Source: an uncultured Hyphomonadaceae bacterium
GTDB lineage: Bacteria; Pseudomonadota; Alphaproteobacteria; Caulobacterales; Hyphomonadaceae
Direction of reading: 5' to 3'
NCBI GenBank assembly: GCA_938084575.1
Contig: CALKFG010000002.1
Coordinates: 186,001-250,000, forward strand
Length of the DNA: 64,000 nt
Below the pieces are notes generated by a model. The model searched no databases and was not told the DNA's origin. It was given only the letters and a program-made list of their open reading frames with translations. This document shows, one piece after another, positions 17,550-26,370 of the stretch. Within the stretch, counting starts at the first letter, position 1, and every line of letters begins with the position of its first letter. A program made the position numbers and the translations under genes.

Positions 17550-18048
17550 CGACACACTCCACCTGAAAAAAAGCGTCCCCCGCCCCGACTATCTGGGCGA
17601 CCGCCTGTTTTCCCTTCTCGAAAGCCAAGCCTCACGGCCCGGAGGCGCCCCTATGCCGGTAACAAATCCGACACTCAACCCCCAGCGGAATGAAATTTTC
17701 CTCATCTGATTTTTTGACCGGAAAGTCACACGCCGGCCCCGGCCTTGGCGGAGGCCGGCCGGGTTTGGATTAAAACCCAATGGATATAACGGGTTGGGCC
17801 TGCAGACGCTGCCACCAGGCCCCTGCTCACGTTACTTTTAGTGGCTGGAATAAGAAACAAAAAGACAGGGTCATGCATTTACGCATGCCTGATCTTCGTC
17901 AATGCATAGCCGGAACCCTGCCACGGGGCGGGAGATCCTGCGTCCGACACCGGCGTCCAAACTCTGGCCGGCCAGACCAATCACATCTATAGGGCTAGTT
18001 CTCGGCGAGGAACACGCCACATTGCAGTGCCAACTGGAAAAAATACAG
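17550..18048. other. ~500-bp gene-free stretch with hairpins
   Basis: No convincing coding frame was found here; short frames in both directions have no ribosome site or family resemblance. The stretch has a strong GC hairpin (stem CCGGCCT/AGGCCGG at 17739-17758, 6-base loop) directly followed by a second small hairpin (GGGTTT 17761-17766 with AAACCC 17773-17778). Further on is an inverted repeat CATGC/GCATG at about 17872-17887. It separates a minus-strand gene from the plus-strand flavin reductase, so it must contain at least the promoter for the latter. A small RNA is possible but unproven. Confidence 0.35.
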
Positions 18049-18543
18049 ATGAGCTTCGACACCCGCACCTTTCGTGACGCACTTGGACTGTTCGTCACCG
18101 GCGTCACCGTCATCACGACGCGGGACGAGGAAGGACGTCCGGTTGGAATCACCGCCAACAGCTTCAATTCCGTGTCGCTGGAGCCCGCTCTGGTCCTGTG
18201 GTCCGTCGGACGCCGGTCTCGGAGCGTGGCCGCATTTGAACAGGCCAGCCATTTCGCCGTCCACATTCTGCGGATCGACCAGCAGGCGCTGTCGACCCAG
18301 TTTGCCACCGCCATGACCGATAAGTTTTCCGGCCTTGATCCCGAACCGGGCCTGGGCGGCGTCCCCTTGCTGAGCGAATATGCCGCCCGGCTGGAGTGTT
18401 CTATCTACGGGCGACACCCGGCCGGGGACCATATCGTCTTTATTGCGTCGGTTGAACGGCTGGCGCTCAACCGCAAGGCCCGGCCGCTTGTCTATCATGG
18501 CGGACAGTATGCGCGTCTGGCGGACATGCCGGCCGGGTCCTAG
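18049..18543 (+). CDS. Flavin reductase family protein (FMN-binding split barrel)
   Basis: Probably an NAD(P)H:flavin oxidoreductase or a flavin-binding partner of a two-component monooxygenase. The 164-aa core starts MSFDTRTFRDALGLFVTGVT and contains GITANSFNSVSLEPALVLW and FAVHIL, the typical FMN-binding split-barrel motifs. A longer in-frame extension upstream has non-coding character, so I take the ATG at 18049. No monooxygenase is adjacent; the next gene is a DUF374 acyltransferase 65 bases downstream. Confidence 0.85.
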   Translation: MSFDTRTFRDALGLFVTGVTVITTRDEEGRPVGITANSFNSVSLEPALVLWSVGRRSRSVAAFEQASHFAVHILRIDQQALSTQFATAMTDKFSGLDPEPGLGGVPLLSEYAARLECSIYGRHPAGDHIVFIASVERLALNRKARPLVYHGGQYARLADMPAGS

Positions 18544-18607
18544 CGATCCAGGATCGAACAGGTCGTCGCTTTACAGCCGGTCCGGGGTCGGCGTAGAGAT
18601 CCCGGTC

Positions 18608-19300
18608 ATGAAAAAGCTGCTGCATCACCCCGTGATGACGTCCCTGCTTGGCTGGTTGATCTGGGCCTATATGGCGCTGTGCAACCGGACCATTCGCTGG
18701 ACAATTGAAGGCCACGAGCAGGCCCGCAGCAGCTGGGCCAACCAGACCGGGATTATCATTGCCGGCTGGCACTCGACCATTCTCCTGCTGCCCGCTGGCT
18801 GGAACCGCGCCATCCGGCACTGGCCGGGCCGGACCGGACCCACGGCGATGATGGTTTCCCTGTCGAGAGATGGCGAGCCGGTGGCCAGGGCCATTGCCCA
18901 TATGGACCTGCATGCGGTGCGCGGCTCGTCCCGCAACAAGGCGAAAACCCATGATAAGGGGGGCCGCGAAGCCTTGCGGGAAGCGCTTGGCATTCTGAAG
19001 CGCAATGGCGCGATTTGTGTCACCCCCGACGGGCCGCGGGGACCGGCTGAGACAGTCCAGAACGGCCCGATCATCATGGCCAGGCGCGCCAAAGCTCCGC
19101 TGCTGCCCTATGCCGTCGTGTCTGCGCCCGCCAAACGCCTCGGCAGCTGGGACAGGTTCCGCATTCCGTTCCCGTTCACACGCGGGGCGATCGTGTTCGG
19201 CGAAATGCTGCAGCCTGACGGCGATCGCGACAGCCTGAGGCTGGAACTCGAACGGCGTCTCAAGGCGGCCATACAGCGGGCGGAAGATCTGGTCCGCTGA
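18608..19300 (+). CDS. DUF374 lysophospholipid acyltransferase-like protein
   Basis: A 230-aa membrane-associated protein resembling LpxL/lysophospholipid acyltransferase-type enzymes. An N-terminal hydrophobic segment (about residues 10-26) anchors it. The DUF374 core shows IIAGWHSTILLLPAG, LSRDGE, RGSSRNKA, GGREALREAL and the TPDGPRGPAE motif. It probably acylates an envelope lipid; the exact acceptor is unknown. The upstream in-frame extension overlaps the flavin reductase gene and lacks family similarity, so the ATG at 18608 is used. Confidence 0.85.
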   Translation: MKKLLHHPVMTSLLGWLIWAYMALCNRTIRWTIEGHEQARSSWANQTGIIIAGWHSTILLLPAGWNRAIRHWPGRTGPTAMMVSLSRDGEPVARAIAHMDLHAVRGSSRNKAKTHDKGGREALREALGILKRNGAICVTPDGPRGPAETVQNGPIIMARRAKAPLLPYAVVSAPAKRLGSWDRFRIPFPFTRGAIVFGEMLQPDGDRDSLRLELERRLKAAIQRAEDLVR

Positions 19301-19319
19301 ACCGCGACCGGTCCCGGTC

Positions 19320-20078
19320 TCAGGCGCCGTCCGGCCGGGCGGCCTCCGGCGCCTCTGCCCGCGTGAAAATCGCCTCCAGGCTGCGCAGATTCATCCCGTG
19401 CTTGAGATAATTGGCCGGCGTCAGGTTCACCGCCTTGATCAGGGCCCGTTCAATCCTGACCTGCCCGTCGGGATCCGGCACCAGGTCGAAGTCGAGAATG
19501 TTGATGCAGCCAGTATCCTGCTCGAAGCCGGAACTGGCCCCGAGTGGCGCACCCACCGCCCAGGCCAGAACCATGCGGTTGACGACCTCATGGGCGACCA
19601 CCAGCGCGGTCGCCCAGCCCGGACGCGCCAGCAGCGCCTCCAGCCCCTGTTCGATCCGCACCATGGCGTCGGAGAAGCGTTCTCCGCCTTCCAGGAAAGT
19701 GGCCCCGGGCTCGCCAGCCTGCTCAAACTGGAAGGTCATCGTGGCGGCGAGATGCTCGGCCGATTTGAAGTCAATATACTGACCCGATTTCAGCTCCTGC
19801 AGTCGGGCATCCTGTTCCAGGGACGGGGGCGCGACATGCGCCGCCAGGACGATCTGGGCGGTTTCTCGGGTCCGCGCCAGGCCGGTGTGCAGGGCCAGGT
19901 CGAGCGGCACCTCCGACAGGGCAAGGCCAGCCGCGTGGGCCTCTGCCTGTCCCTCGGGGGTCAGATAGGCCAGCGTGGGATCCTGTGCCCGGCGAACCGT
20001 CTCTGATGTGTAGTCGACAAAGCCATGCCGCATCAGATAGATCCGACGCCTGCCCGTGGTTCCCGGAAGCGCCGACAT
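19320..20078 (-). CDS. Histidine phosphatase superfamily protein
   Basis: A phosphoglycerate-mutase-like phosphatase. The phosphohistidine motif is in IYLMRHGFVDY. A conserved Arg follows in TGLARTRETA, and the second catalytic His is in VVAHEVVNRM. The 252-aa length includes a C-terminal extension ending in an Ala/Pro-rich tail. Its ATG shares a base with the stop of the upstream CaiB-type gene (TGATG at 20078), implying translational coupling and perhaps a CoA-ester related role. Substrate unknown. Confidence 0.85.
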   Translation of the reverse strand: MSALPGTTGRRRIYLMRHGFVDYTSETVRRAQDPTLAYLTPEGQAEAHAAGLALSEVPLDLALHTGLARTRETAQIVLAAHVAPPSLEQDARLQELKSGQYIDFKSAEHLAATMTFQFEQAGEPGATFLEGGERFSDAMVRIEQGLEALLARPGWATALVVAHEVVNRMVLAWAVGAPLGASSGFEQDTGCINILDFDLVPDPDGQVRIERALIKAVNLTPANYLKHGMNLRSLEAIFTRAEAPEAARPDGA

Positions 20079-21175
20079 CAGTCCGACAGGCCCCAGTCTT
20101 TCATCACCGCGTCGCGATCGGTCCCGACCCCGGCCGGAGGTCCGCCAATTGCACCCGGCGTCGCCGAGAAGCGGGGCGCCGGTGCCGGCTGAACAATGCC
20201 CTCGCGGGTCACGAACGTCTCCCGGTCAACATTGTGCGGATAGGTCGGCGCCTCACTCATCGACAGGACAGGCGCGAAACAGATATCGGTCCCCTCCATG
20301 ATGGCGCTCCATTCGTCGCGCGTCTTCTGCCGGAACACCGCCATCATTTTCTGCTTCAGGCCCGGCCATTTCGACCGGTCCATCTGGGCCTTGAACTCCG
20401 GATCATCGAGCCCGGCCTTGTCGAGCAGCAGCGCATAGAATTGCGGCTCGATCGAACCGATCGCCACCCATTTGCCATCGCTGCACTCATAGGTGTCATA
20501 GAAATGCGCGCCGCCATCGAGAAGATTGGCCTCGCGCTCATCGCTCCACATGCCCATGGCCTTCATCCCGTAGAACATGGTTGCCAGAGATGCGGCACCG
20601 TCACTCATCGCGCAGTCGACCACCTGACCCGCGCCACCGCCGCGGACATTGAGCACGGCCGCCAGGACGCCAAAAGCCAGATACAGGGCGCCACCGCCAT
20701 AGTCGCCAACCAGGTTGAGCGGCGGCCTCGGCCGCCCGTCCCCGTCGCCCATGGCATGCAGGGCCCCGGTAATGGCGATATAATTCAGGTCATGACCGGC
20801 GGCATGAGACAGGGCACCGAACTGGCCCCAACCGGTCATGCGGCCATAGACAAGCCTGTCATTGCGCGCCAGCACGACGTCCGGGCCGAGGCCAAGCCGT
20901 TCCATGACGCCCGGGCGAAAGCCTTCAATCAGGGCGTCTGCCTTGCTCAGCAGGTCGAGCGCTTCGGTAATGCCGGCCTCGGATTTGAGATCCAGCGCCA
21001 CCGAGCGCTTGCCCCGGCTCATCACGTCATTGGCCCGCCCCGGACGTTCTGTCCCGGCCCGGTCGATGCGCACGACATCGGCCCCGAGATCCGCCAGCAA
21101 CATGCCGCAGAACGGCCCTGGTCCGATCCCGGCAAATTCGACGATCCTGACACCGTTAAGTGGTCCCTGCCCCAT
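20078..21175 (-). CDS. CaiB/BaiF family enzyme, alpha-methylacyl-CoA racemase-like
   Basis: Family III CoA-transferase fold. The closest functional group by motif is alpha-methylacyl-CoA racemase, because of the [17 protein letters not shown] segment, which in that group carries a catalytic His, and the following region [15 protein letters not shown]. The N-terminus [18 protein letters not shown] is typical. GGGAG lies 6 bases before the ATG at 21175. A 14-residue longer ORF start is unsupported. It is coupled to a histidine phosphatase downstream. It could act on branched-chain fatty acyl-CoA or a bile-acid-like substrate; a true CoA-transferase is the alternative. Confidence 0.85.
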   Translation of the reverse strand: MGQGPLNGVRIVEFAGIGPGPFCGMLLADLGADVVRIDRAGTERPGRANDVMSRGKRSVALDLKSEAGITEALDLLSKADALIEGFRPGVMERLGLGPDVVLARNDRLVYGRMTGWGQFGALSHAAGHDLNYIAITGALHAMGDGDGRPRPPLNLVGDYGGGALYLAFGVLAAVLNVRGGGAGQVVDCAMSDGAASLATMFYGMKAMGMWSDEREANLLDGGAHFYDTYECSDGKWVAIGSIEPQFYALLLDKAGLDDPEFKAQMDRSKWPGLKQKMMAVFRQKTRDEWSAIMEGTDICFAPVLSMSEAPTYPHNVDRETFVTREGIVQPAPAPRFSATPGAIGGPPAGVGTDRDAVMKDWGLSD

Positions 21176-21287
21176 TTCAATCTCCCAATCCTGCGGGATT
21201 TTACCCGATCTGTTCAACCGGACCTTAAGAGACCTGTGCGTAAATAAAAGGGTTCACCAAAGGTCAGTCTCGGGGGGTCCGTCATCC

Positions 21288-22517
21288 ATGAAACAGCATT
21301 TCGATGATCCCCCGATCGAAGTCCTCTCGGCCGGGCCCCGCCTGCCCCTGCTGCAGGCCCGGCTGAGCCGCGGTCGGATGCGTCCGAGCCGGGCCCTGGT
21401 TCCCCTGCGTCTGGACTACACCGCGCCCCTGCTGATCGACACCAGCCTTGTGCCCGACCCGGCCACGCTCACAACCTATGTGCAGAGCTGGTACGCGGCT
21501 GGCCAGCCCCGCCAGCTCATCATCATGGGCCCGCTTCCCGAGGGCCTTCACCGGCGCGACGCGATCCAGATCGAGGAGGCCGGTGAGCTGCTGCACTTGC
21601 GGGGACGGATCGCGATCCGCCAGCGCGAGACCCTGCGCCGGGTCGAATCCGGGCGTCGCTCGCTGACCGCGCAGAGCCTTGGGGCCGGCGCAGCGACCGC
21701 CATGGCCGAGAGAGCCAGGTATCGTCTGCTCTATCTCGGCCAGAGCGGCCCAGATTTCGTTGCCCTGAAGGCCGCCCTTCGCCCGCTCGGGGCAGAAGTC
21801 GCCGCCGCCCTGAGCCCGTCAATGGCGCTGGATTATCTTGCCCAGCACCGGTTTTGTGCCCTGCTCCTGGCGCCCGGCGGGTCGGATGATCCGGTCTGGC
21901 GTGTGCTGGACCATGTCGAGCCGGATCCGGACCGCTTCGGACCCGCCCTGATTCATCTTGAAAGGCCGTCTGAATCCGCATCGCGGCCGGCCCTGTCTGA
22001 GGACAGGCTGGACGCCATCCTCCCCCTTACCCTGCCCAGTGAACCTCTGGCCCATCTCATCCTCGAGCACCTGCCGCCGCCCGCCGGCGACCTGATGCCA
22101 CGCCAGAATGGTCAGATTGACATGCAGGACGTCACGACGGGCCTGTTCTCAAGACCTTTCCTGGAAGCCCATCTCGGCGCGCTTTTGGAAGATTGTGACC
22201 GGTCCGGCCATCCCCTCTGCGTGCTGCATGTCAGCCCGGCAGATGACCGGATGTGCCTGCAGACCCTGGCCAAGCGGGTCACTGCCCAGCTGCGGGAATC
22301 CGATCTTGCCGCCCGCCTCGATACCAGCAATCTGTGTATCGTGATGCCAGATACTCCCTACCGGGCAGCCCTGTCGGTGGCGATCCGGCTTGAGGCCCTG
22401 TGTGACGGGGCCGTGGTCTGGCACCTGGTTGAACGCCGACGGAGCCATAGCCCCGCAGACCTGCTGGCAACGGCCGCCGAGCTCAGGCGGCAGGGGTCCC
22501 GGCGGCGCCAGGCCTGA
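21288..22517 (+). CDS. Degenerate receiver/GGDEF-domain protein
   Basis: A 409-aa cytoplasmic protein. Residues ~145-260 look like a receiver-type alpha/beta unit (RYRLLYLGQSG, then HRFCALLLAPGG). From ~281 a GGDEF-like domain begins with DVTTGLFSRPFLE and continues through PLCVLHV, VTAQLRESDLAARLD and LCIVMPDTPYRAAL. Where an active cyclase has GG(D/E)EF the sequence reads DTSNLC, so catalysis is not expected. The organisation recalls the PleD/PopA type of alphaproteobacterial REC-GGDEF proteins, in which inactive members bind c-di-GMP or act as scaffolds; that is inference. The start at 21288 is chosen after a GGGGGG tract. It converges with mfd (4-bp gap). Confidence 0.72.
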   Translation: MKQHFDDPPIEVLSAGPRLPLLQARLSRGRMRPSRALVPLRLDYTAPLLIDTSLVPDPATLTTYVQSWYAAGQPRQLIIMGPLPEGLHRRDAIQIEEAGELLHLRGRIAIRQRETLRRVESGRRSLTAQSLGAGAATAMAERARYRLLYLGQSGPDFVALKAALRPLGAEVAAALSPSMALDYLAQHRFCALLLAPGGSDDPVWRVLDHVEPDPDRFGPALIHLERPSESASRPALSEDRLDAILPLTLPSEPLAHLILEHLPPPAGDLMPRQNGQIDMQDVTTGLFSRPFLEAHLGALLEDCDRSGHPLCVLHVSPADDRMCLQTLAKRVTAQLRESDLAARLDTSNLCIVMPDTPYRAALSVAIRLEALCDGAVVWHLVERRRSHSPADLLATAAELRRQGSRRRQA

Positions 22518-22521
22518 CGGG

Positions 22522-25500
22522 TCAGCCGCCGGAGCCGGCCGCCCCCAACTCGTTCAGCAGGCCCCGTATGGTTGCAATCCGTGCTGCGGGTTCGGCTGTC
22601 ACGCCGGTAATCACCAGCTTGCTGTCAGGCCGGAGACGCATCCGCCCGGGGCGGGACCTGACAAGCTGCATCAGCTGCACCGGATCGATCGGGGTGTCGT
22701 CCCTGAAGGTCATGACGACCCCTTTTGGACCAGCATCCAGCTTGGCCACGCCCAGCTCGCGGCATCGCGCCTTGATCGAGGTCACGTCCAGCAACTGGAC
22801 CGTCCCGTCGGGCAGCGGCCCAAACCGGTCGATCAGCTCCGCGGCAAAGGATTCCCGATCCTGCTCTGTTGCCGTATCGGCAAGCCGGCGATACAGCCCC
22901 AGCCGCACGCCAAGATCCTCGACATAGCTTTCCGGAATCAGCACGGCGACACCCAGATTGATCTGGGGCGACCAGTCATCGGCGACCTCCTGGGACTCCA
23001 AGCCGCCGGCCTGTAGTGCCTTGACGGCATCATCGAGCATGGACTGGTACAGTTCGACGCCAACCTCACGGACATGACCGGACTGCTGGTCTCCAAGCAG
23101 GTTGCCTCCGCCACGCATATCGAGGTCATGACTGGCCAGCTGAAAGCCTGCGCCAAGGCTGTCGAGGGACTGCAGGACCCGCAAACGCCGCTCCGCGGTG
23201 ACCGAAATAACCCGGTCCGCCGGCGTGGTGAGATAGGCGTAAGCCCGTAATTTGGCCCGCCCGACCCGTCCCCGAAGCTGATACAGCTGGCCGAGACCGA
23301 ACCGGTCCGACTTATGGATAATCAGGGTATTCGCCCGCGGGATATCAATGCCACTCTCAACGATGGTCGTCGACAGCAGGACATCATACTGGCCCTCATA
23401 GAAGGCGGTCATCAAATCCTCGAGTTCGGCCGCTGGCATCTGCCCATGGGCCACCACGAAGGACACTTCAGGGACATTCGCCTTGAGATAATTTTCAAGA
23501 TAATCAAGGTCTGAAATCCGCGGCGCCACATAATAGCTTTGCCCGCCCCGATACTTTTCACGCAGCAGGGCTTCCCGGATCGTGACCGCGTCGAACTCGG
23601 TGACATAGGTGCGCACAGCAAGCCGGTCGATTGGCGGCGTGGCAATGATGGACAGGTCCCTTATGCCTGTCAGTGCCATTTGCAGGGTCCGCGGAATCGG
23701 TGTGGCCGACAGGGTGAGAACATGAATGTCGGCCTTCAGCTCCTTCAACCGTTCCTTGTGTTTGACGCCAAACCGCTGCTCCTCGTCGACAATCAACAGC
23801 CCGAGCCGTTTGAAGGTTACCGACTTAGCCAGAAGGGCGTGCGTCCCGACAACCACATCGACCGTGCCATTCGCAATGCCGTTGCGGGTCTCTGCCGCGT
23901 CCCGCGTAGAAACAAAGCGTGACAAAGGCCGGACTTCGATCGGCCAGCCCGAAAACCGCTCGACAAAGGTGTTATAATGCTGGCGCGCCAGAAGCGTTGT
24001 TGGTGCGATGATGGCAACCTGGCGCCCCGACATGGCGGCGACGAAGGCTGCACGCAGCGCGACCTCGGTTTTTCCAAACCCAACATCGCCACAAATCAGC
24101 CGGTCCATGGGCTTTCCGGAGGCCAGGTCGCCGAGAACATCCTCAATGGCATTAAGCTGGTCATCGGTCTCTTCATAAGGAAAGCGCGCCGCGAATTCTT
24201 CATATAGCCCGTCGCCGGACGGACAGGGATCGGCCTGCTTCAGGGCGCGCGCGGCGGCAATGTCGAGCAGTTCAGCCGCCATTTCCAGAATGCGCTGTTT
24301 GGCCTTGGCCTTGCGCGTCTGCCAGCCCACACCGCCGAGATGATCAATCGCCGAGTCCGCATCTTCGCTGCCATACCGGCTGATCAGGTCGATATTCTCA
24401 ACCGGCAGGAAGATCTTGTCGCCCTTGGCATATTCCAGATCAAGGCAGTCATGCGGCGCCCCGGCGAGATCGAGGGTGCGCAGGCCGACATATCGGCCAA
24501 CGCCATGATCGACATGGACCACCAGGTCACCGGGATTCAGCGCGCTGGCCTCGGTGATGAAATTTGCCGCCTTGCGCTTGCGCCGCGGGGCAGCCAGCCT
24601 GTCCCCCAGCACATCCGGTTCCGCGATCACAGCCAGGTCGGCAGTCTCGAAGCCCGTTTCGATCGGCAGTTCGCACAGGGCCAGACCGGCTGACTGGGCC
24701 GCCTGCAGAGAATAAACCCGTGGCACCGCATCAAGCCCGTGATCCTCGAGAACCCCCGACAAGCGGTCCGCGGAACCCTCGGTCCAGGCCGCGAAAACAA
24801 CCGTTTTCCCGGCAATGCGAAGGGCCTTGGCATGGCTTGCGGCAGCCTCGAAAATGTTCAGTTCCGCCTGCAGGCGTTCAGGGGCAAAGTCCCGCCCGGC
24901 CTGTGCCCCGAGATCCAGCGGGCCCTGTTCCGGCGTAGGGTTGAACCGGATCGTGGCGTAACGCTTCAGCGCCTGCTCCAGCTCATCTTCGGGCAGGTAA
25001 AGCGCCTCCGGGTCGAGAATTCGCGCCTCGCGGATGTCGCTGGCCGCCTCCAGCCGTGCCTGGTGGTAATCCCTGACCTGGTTCAGTCGTTCGCTGCTGG
25101 CCTGCCATGCCAGATGGCTCAAGCCGATCAGGGCGCCTGGCCCGATATAGTCAAACAGGGTGTCGAGATGGGGATGAAACAACGGCAACCAGGACTCCAC
25201 CCCCTGTCGGCGAATTTCGGCCCGCGCAGCCTCGTACATCGGGTCCCCGGAGGGTGATCCGAGCGTGGCGAGGTATCGTTCCCGGAACAGGCTGAGCGAG
25301 TCGGCGCTGAACAGAATTTCACTGACAGGTGCCAGGCTGACCGTGATCAGCGTACCCGTCGACAGCTGGGTGTCCGGATCAAACGATTTGATCGACTCGA
25401 CCTCGTCTCCGAACAGGTCGAGGCGCACCGGCGCCGCCCCGTCAGGCGGAAAGAGATCAATCTTGCCGCCCCGCAGGGAATACTCCCCACGCTCGGCAAC

Positions 25501-25971
25501 GGTGGATGTCCGGACATAGCCATTGACGCCGAGATAGGCCGCCAGCTCTGCCTGATTGAGCCTCTGGCCGGATGCGACTGAGAAACTGGATGCGCGCAGG
25601 GTGTCGACCGGCGGCACCCGCTGCACCAGGGATCCGGCCGTGGTGATGACCAGGCAGGCGGCTGACTCCGCCCCGCGCCGGGCCAGCCGTGCGAGGGCTG
25701 CACACCGCGCCGCCGCAACGCTGGGTGACGGGCTGATGCGGTCATAAGGCAGCGTATCCCAGCCGGGAAGCAGGACACGCTCCAGTCCCGGTTGAAAAAA
25801 TTCAGCCAGCTTCAGCGCCGTTGCGGCCATCTTGTCGTCGCGCGCGATATACATGCCGACGCCGCCGCGCGCGAGAAGGGCCTGGGCAAAGGCCTGAATA
25901 TCCCGTCCGAAGGGCGCCCCATAAAAACTGGTGGGCGCAGACAGGCGGGTCAGCAAGTCTGAGGCGGTCAT
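22522..25971 (-). CDS. mfd: Transcription-repair coupling factor
   Basis: A DNA translocase that removes stalled RNA polymerase and recruits UvrA. At 1149 aa it has normal length. An N-terminal UvrB-like region precedes the RNA-polymerase-interacting domain (NPGDLVVHVDHGVGRYVGL). The motor has Walker A GDVGFGKTEVALRAAF, the DEEQ box (IVDEEQRFGVKHKE) and SATPIPRTLQMAL, followed by RGRVGRAKLRAYAYL. The C-terminal TRCF domain is intact. It lies 38 bases downstream of sdhE on the same strand, the usual alphaproteobacterial sdhE-mfd pair. Confidence 0.98.
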   Translation of the reverse strand: MTASDLLTRLSAPTSFYGAPFGRDIQAFAQALLARGGVGMYIARDDKMAATALKLAEFFQPGLERVLLPGWDTLPYDRISPSPSVAAARCAALARLARRGAESAACLVITTAGSLVQRVPPVDTLRASSFSVASGQRLNQAELAAYLGVNGYVRTSTVAERGEYSLRGGKIDLFPPDGAAPVRLDLFGDEVESIKSFDPDTQLSTGTLITVSLAPVSEILFSADSLSLFRERYLATLGSPSGDPMYEAARAEIRRQGVESWLPLFHPHLDTLFDYIGPGALIGLSHLAWQASSERLNQVRDYHQARLEAASDIREARILDPEALYLPEDELEQALKRYATIRFNPTPEQGPLDLGAQAGRDFAPERLQAELNIFEAAASHAKALRIAGKTVVFAAWTEGSADRLSGVLEDHGLDAVPRVYSLQAAQSAGLALCELPIETGFETADLAVIAEPDVLGDRLAAPRRKRKAANFITEASALNPGDLVVHVDHGVGRYVGLRTLDLAGAPHDCLDLEYAKGDKIFLPVENIDLISRYGSEDADSAIDHLGGVGWQTRKAKAKQRILEMAAELLDIAAARALKQADPCPSGDGLYEEFAARFPYEETDDQLNAIEDVLGDLASGKPMDRLICGDVGFGKTEVALRAAFVAAMSGRQVAIIAPTTLLARQHYNTFVERFSGWPIEVRPLSRFVSTRDAAETRNGIANGTVDVVVGTHALLAKSVTFKRLGLLIVDEEQRFGVKHKERLKELKADIHVLTLSATPIPRTLQMALTGIRDLSIIATPPIDRLAVRTYVTEFDAVTIREALLREKYRGGQSYYVAPRISDLDYLENYLKANVPEVSFVVAHGQMPAAELEDLMTAFYEGQYDVLLSTTIVESGIDIPRANTLIIHKSDRFGLGQLYQLRGRVGRAKLRAYAYLTTPADRVISVTAERRLRVLQSLDSLGAGFQLASHDLDMRGGGNLLGDQQSGHVREVGVELYQSMLDDAVKALQAGGLESQEVADDWSPQINLGVAVLIPESYVEDLGVRLGLYRRLADTATEQDRESFAAELIDRFGPLPDGTVQLLDVTSIKARCRELGVAKLDAGPKGVVMTFRDDTPIDPVQLMQLVRSRPGRMRLRPDSKLVITGVTAEPAARIATIRGLLNELGAAGSGG

Positions 25972-26009
25972 GGCATCCTATCGAAGCATGGGAGAAGCTG
26001 GACCGGGGA

Positions 26010-26276
26010 TCACCCCGGCTGCGCCTCGTAGCGAAAGGCGATCAAACGGTCCAGAAGCGCACTCCGGAAATTATCAGGAATCGGTTTCTGGCTGACCAGC
26101 CAGGCAAAGACTTCCCAGTCCGGCGTCGCCAGAAGGCGTTCGAACTCACTCAGCTCTTCTTCTGTCATACCGGCAATATTCGCCTCGGCGAACCCGCCCA
26201 TCAGAAGATCCATTTCCCTGAATCCCCGGCGCCAGGCGCGGAATTTCAGTTTTCGTCGACGTGCATCCAGGGTCAT
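26010..26276 (-). CDS. sdhE: Succinate dehydrogenase assembly factor SdhE (FAD assembly factor)
   Basis: A small protein that promotes covalent FAD attachment to succinate dehydrogenase. The 88-aa product starts MTLDARRRKLKFRAWRRGFR and holds the RGxxE signature (RGFRE) essential in the family, then LLATPDWEVFAWL. Longer upstream frames are unsupported. It is divergent from recG, with 94 bases between starts, and is followed by mfd. Confidence 0.92.
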   Translation of the reverse strand: MTLDARRRKLKFRAWRRGFREMDLLMGGFAEANIAGMTEEELSEFERLLATPDWEVFAWLVSQKPIPDNFRSALLDRLIAFRYEAQPG

Positions 26277-26370
26277 ATCGGCCTCCATCCAGACTGACAT
26301 AATCAGCTGCGGGCAAAAGCCCACCCCCATGCGGCGATTGAACCCTGACCCGGCTCTGCTACACCAAGGC

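Noticed and set aside
17780-17992. A 70-codon plus-strand frame in the gene-free stretch
   Set aside because: No ribosome site, no similarity, atypical amino acid content, and it overlaps hairpins; more likely non-coding.
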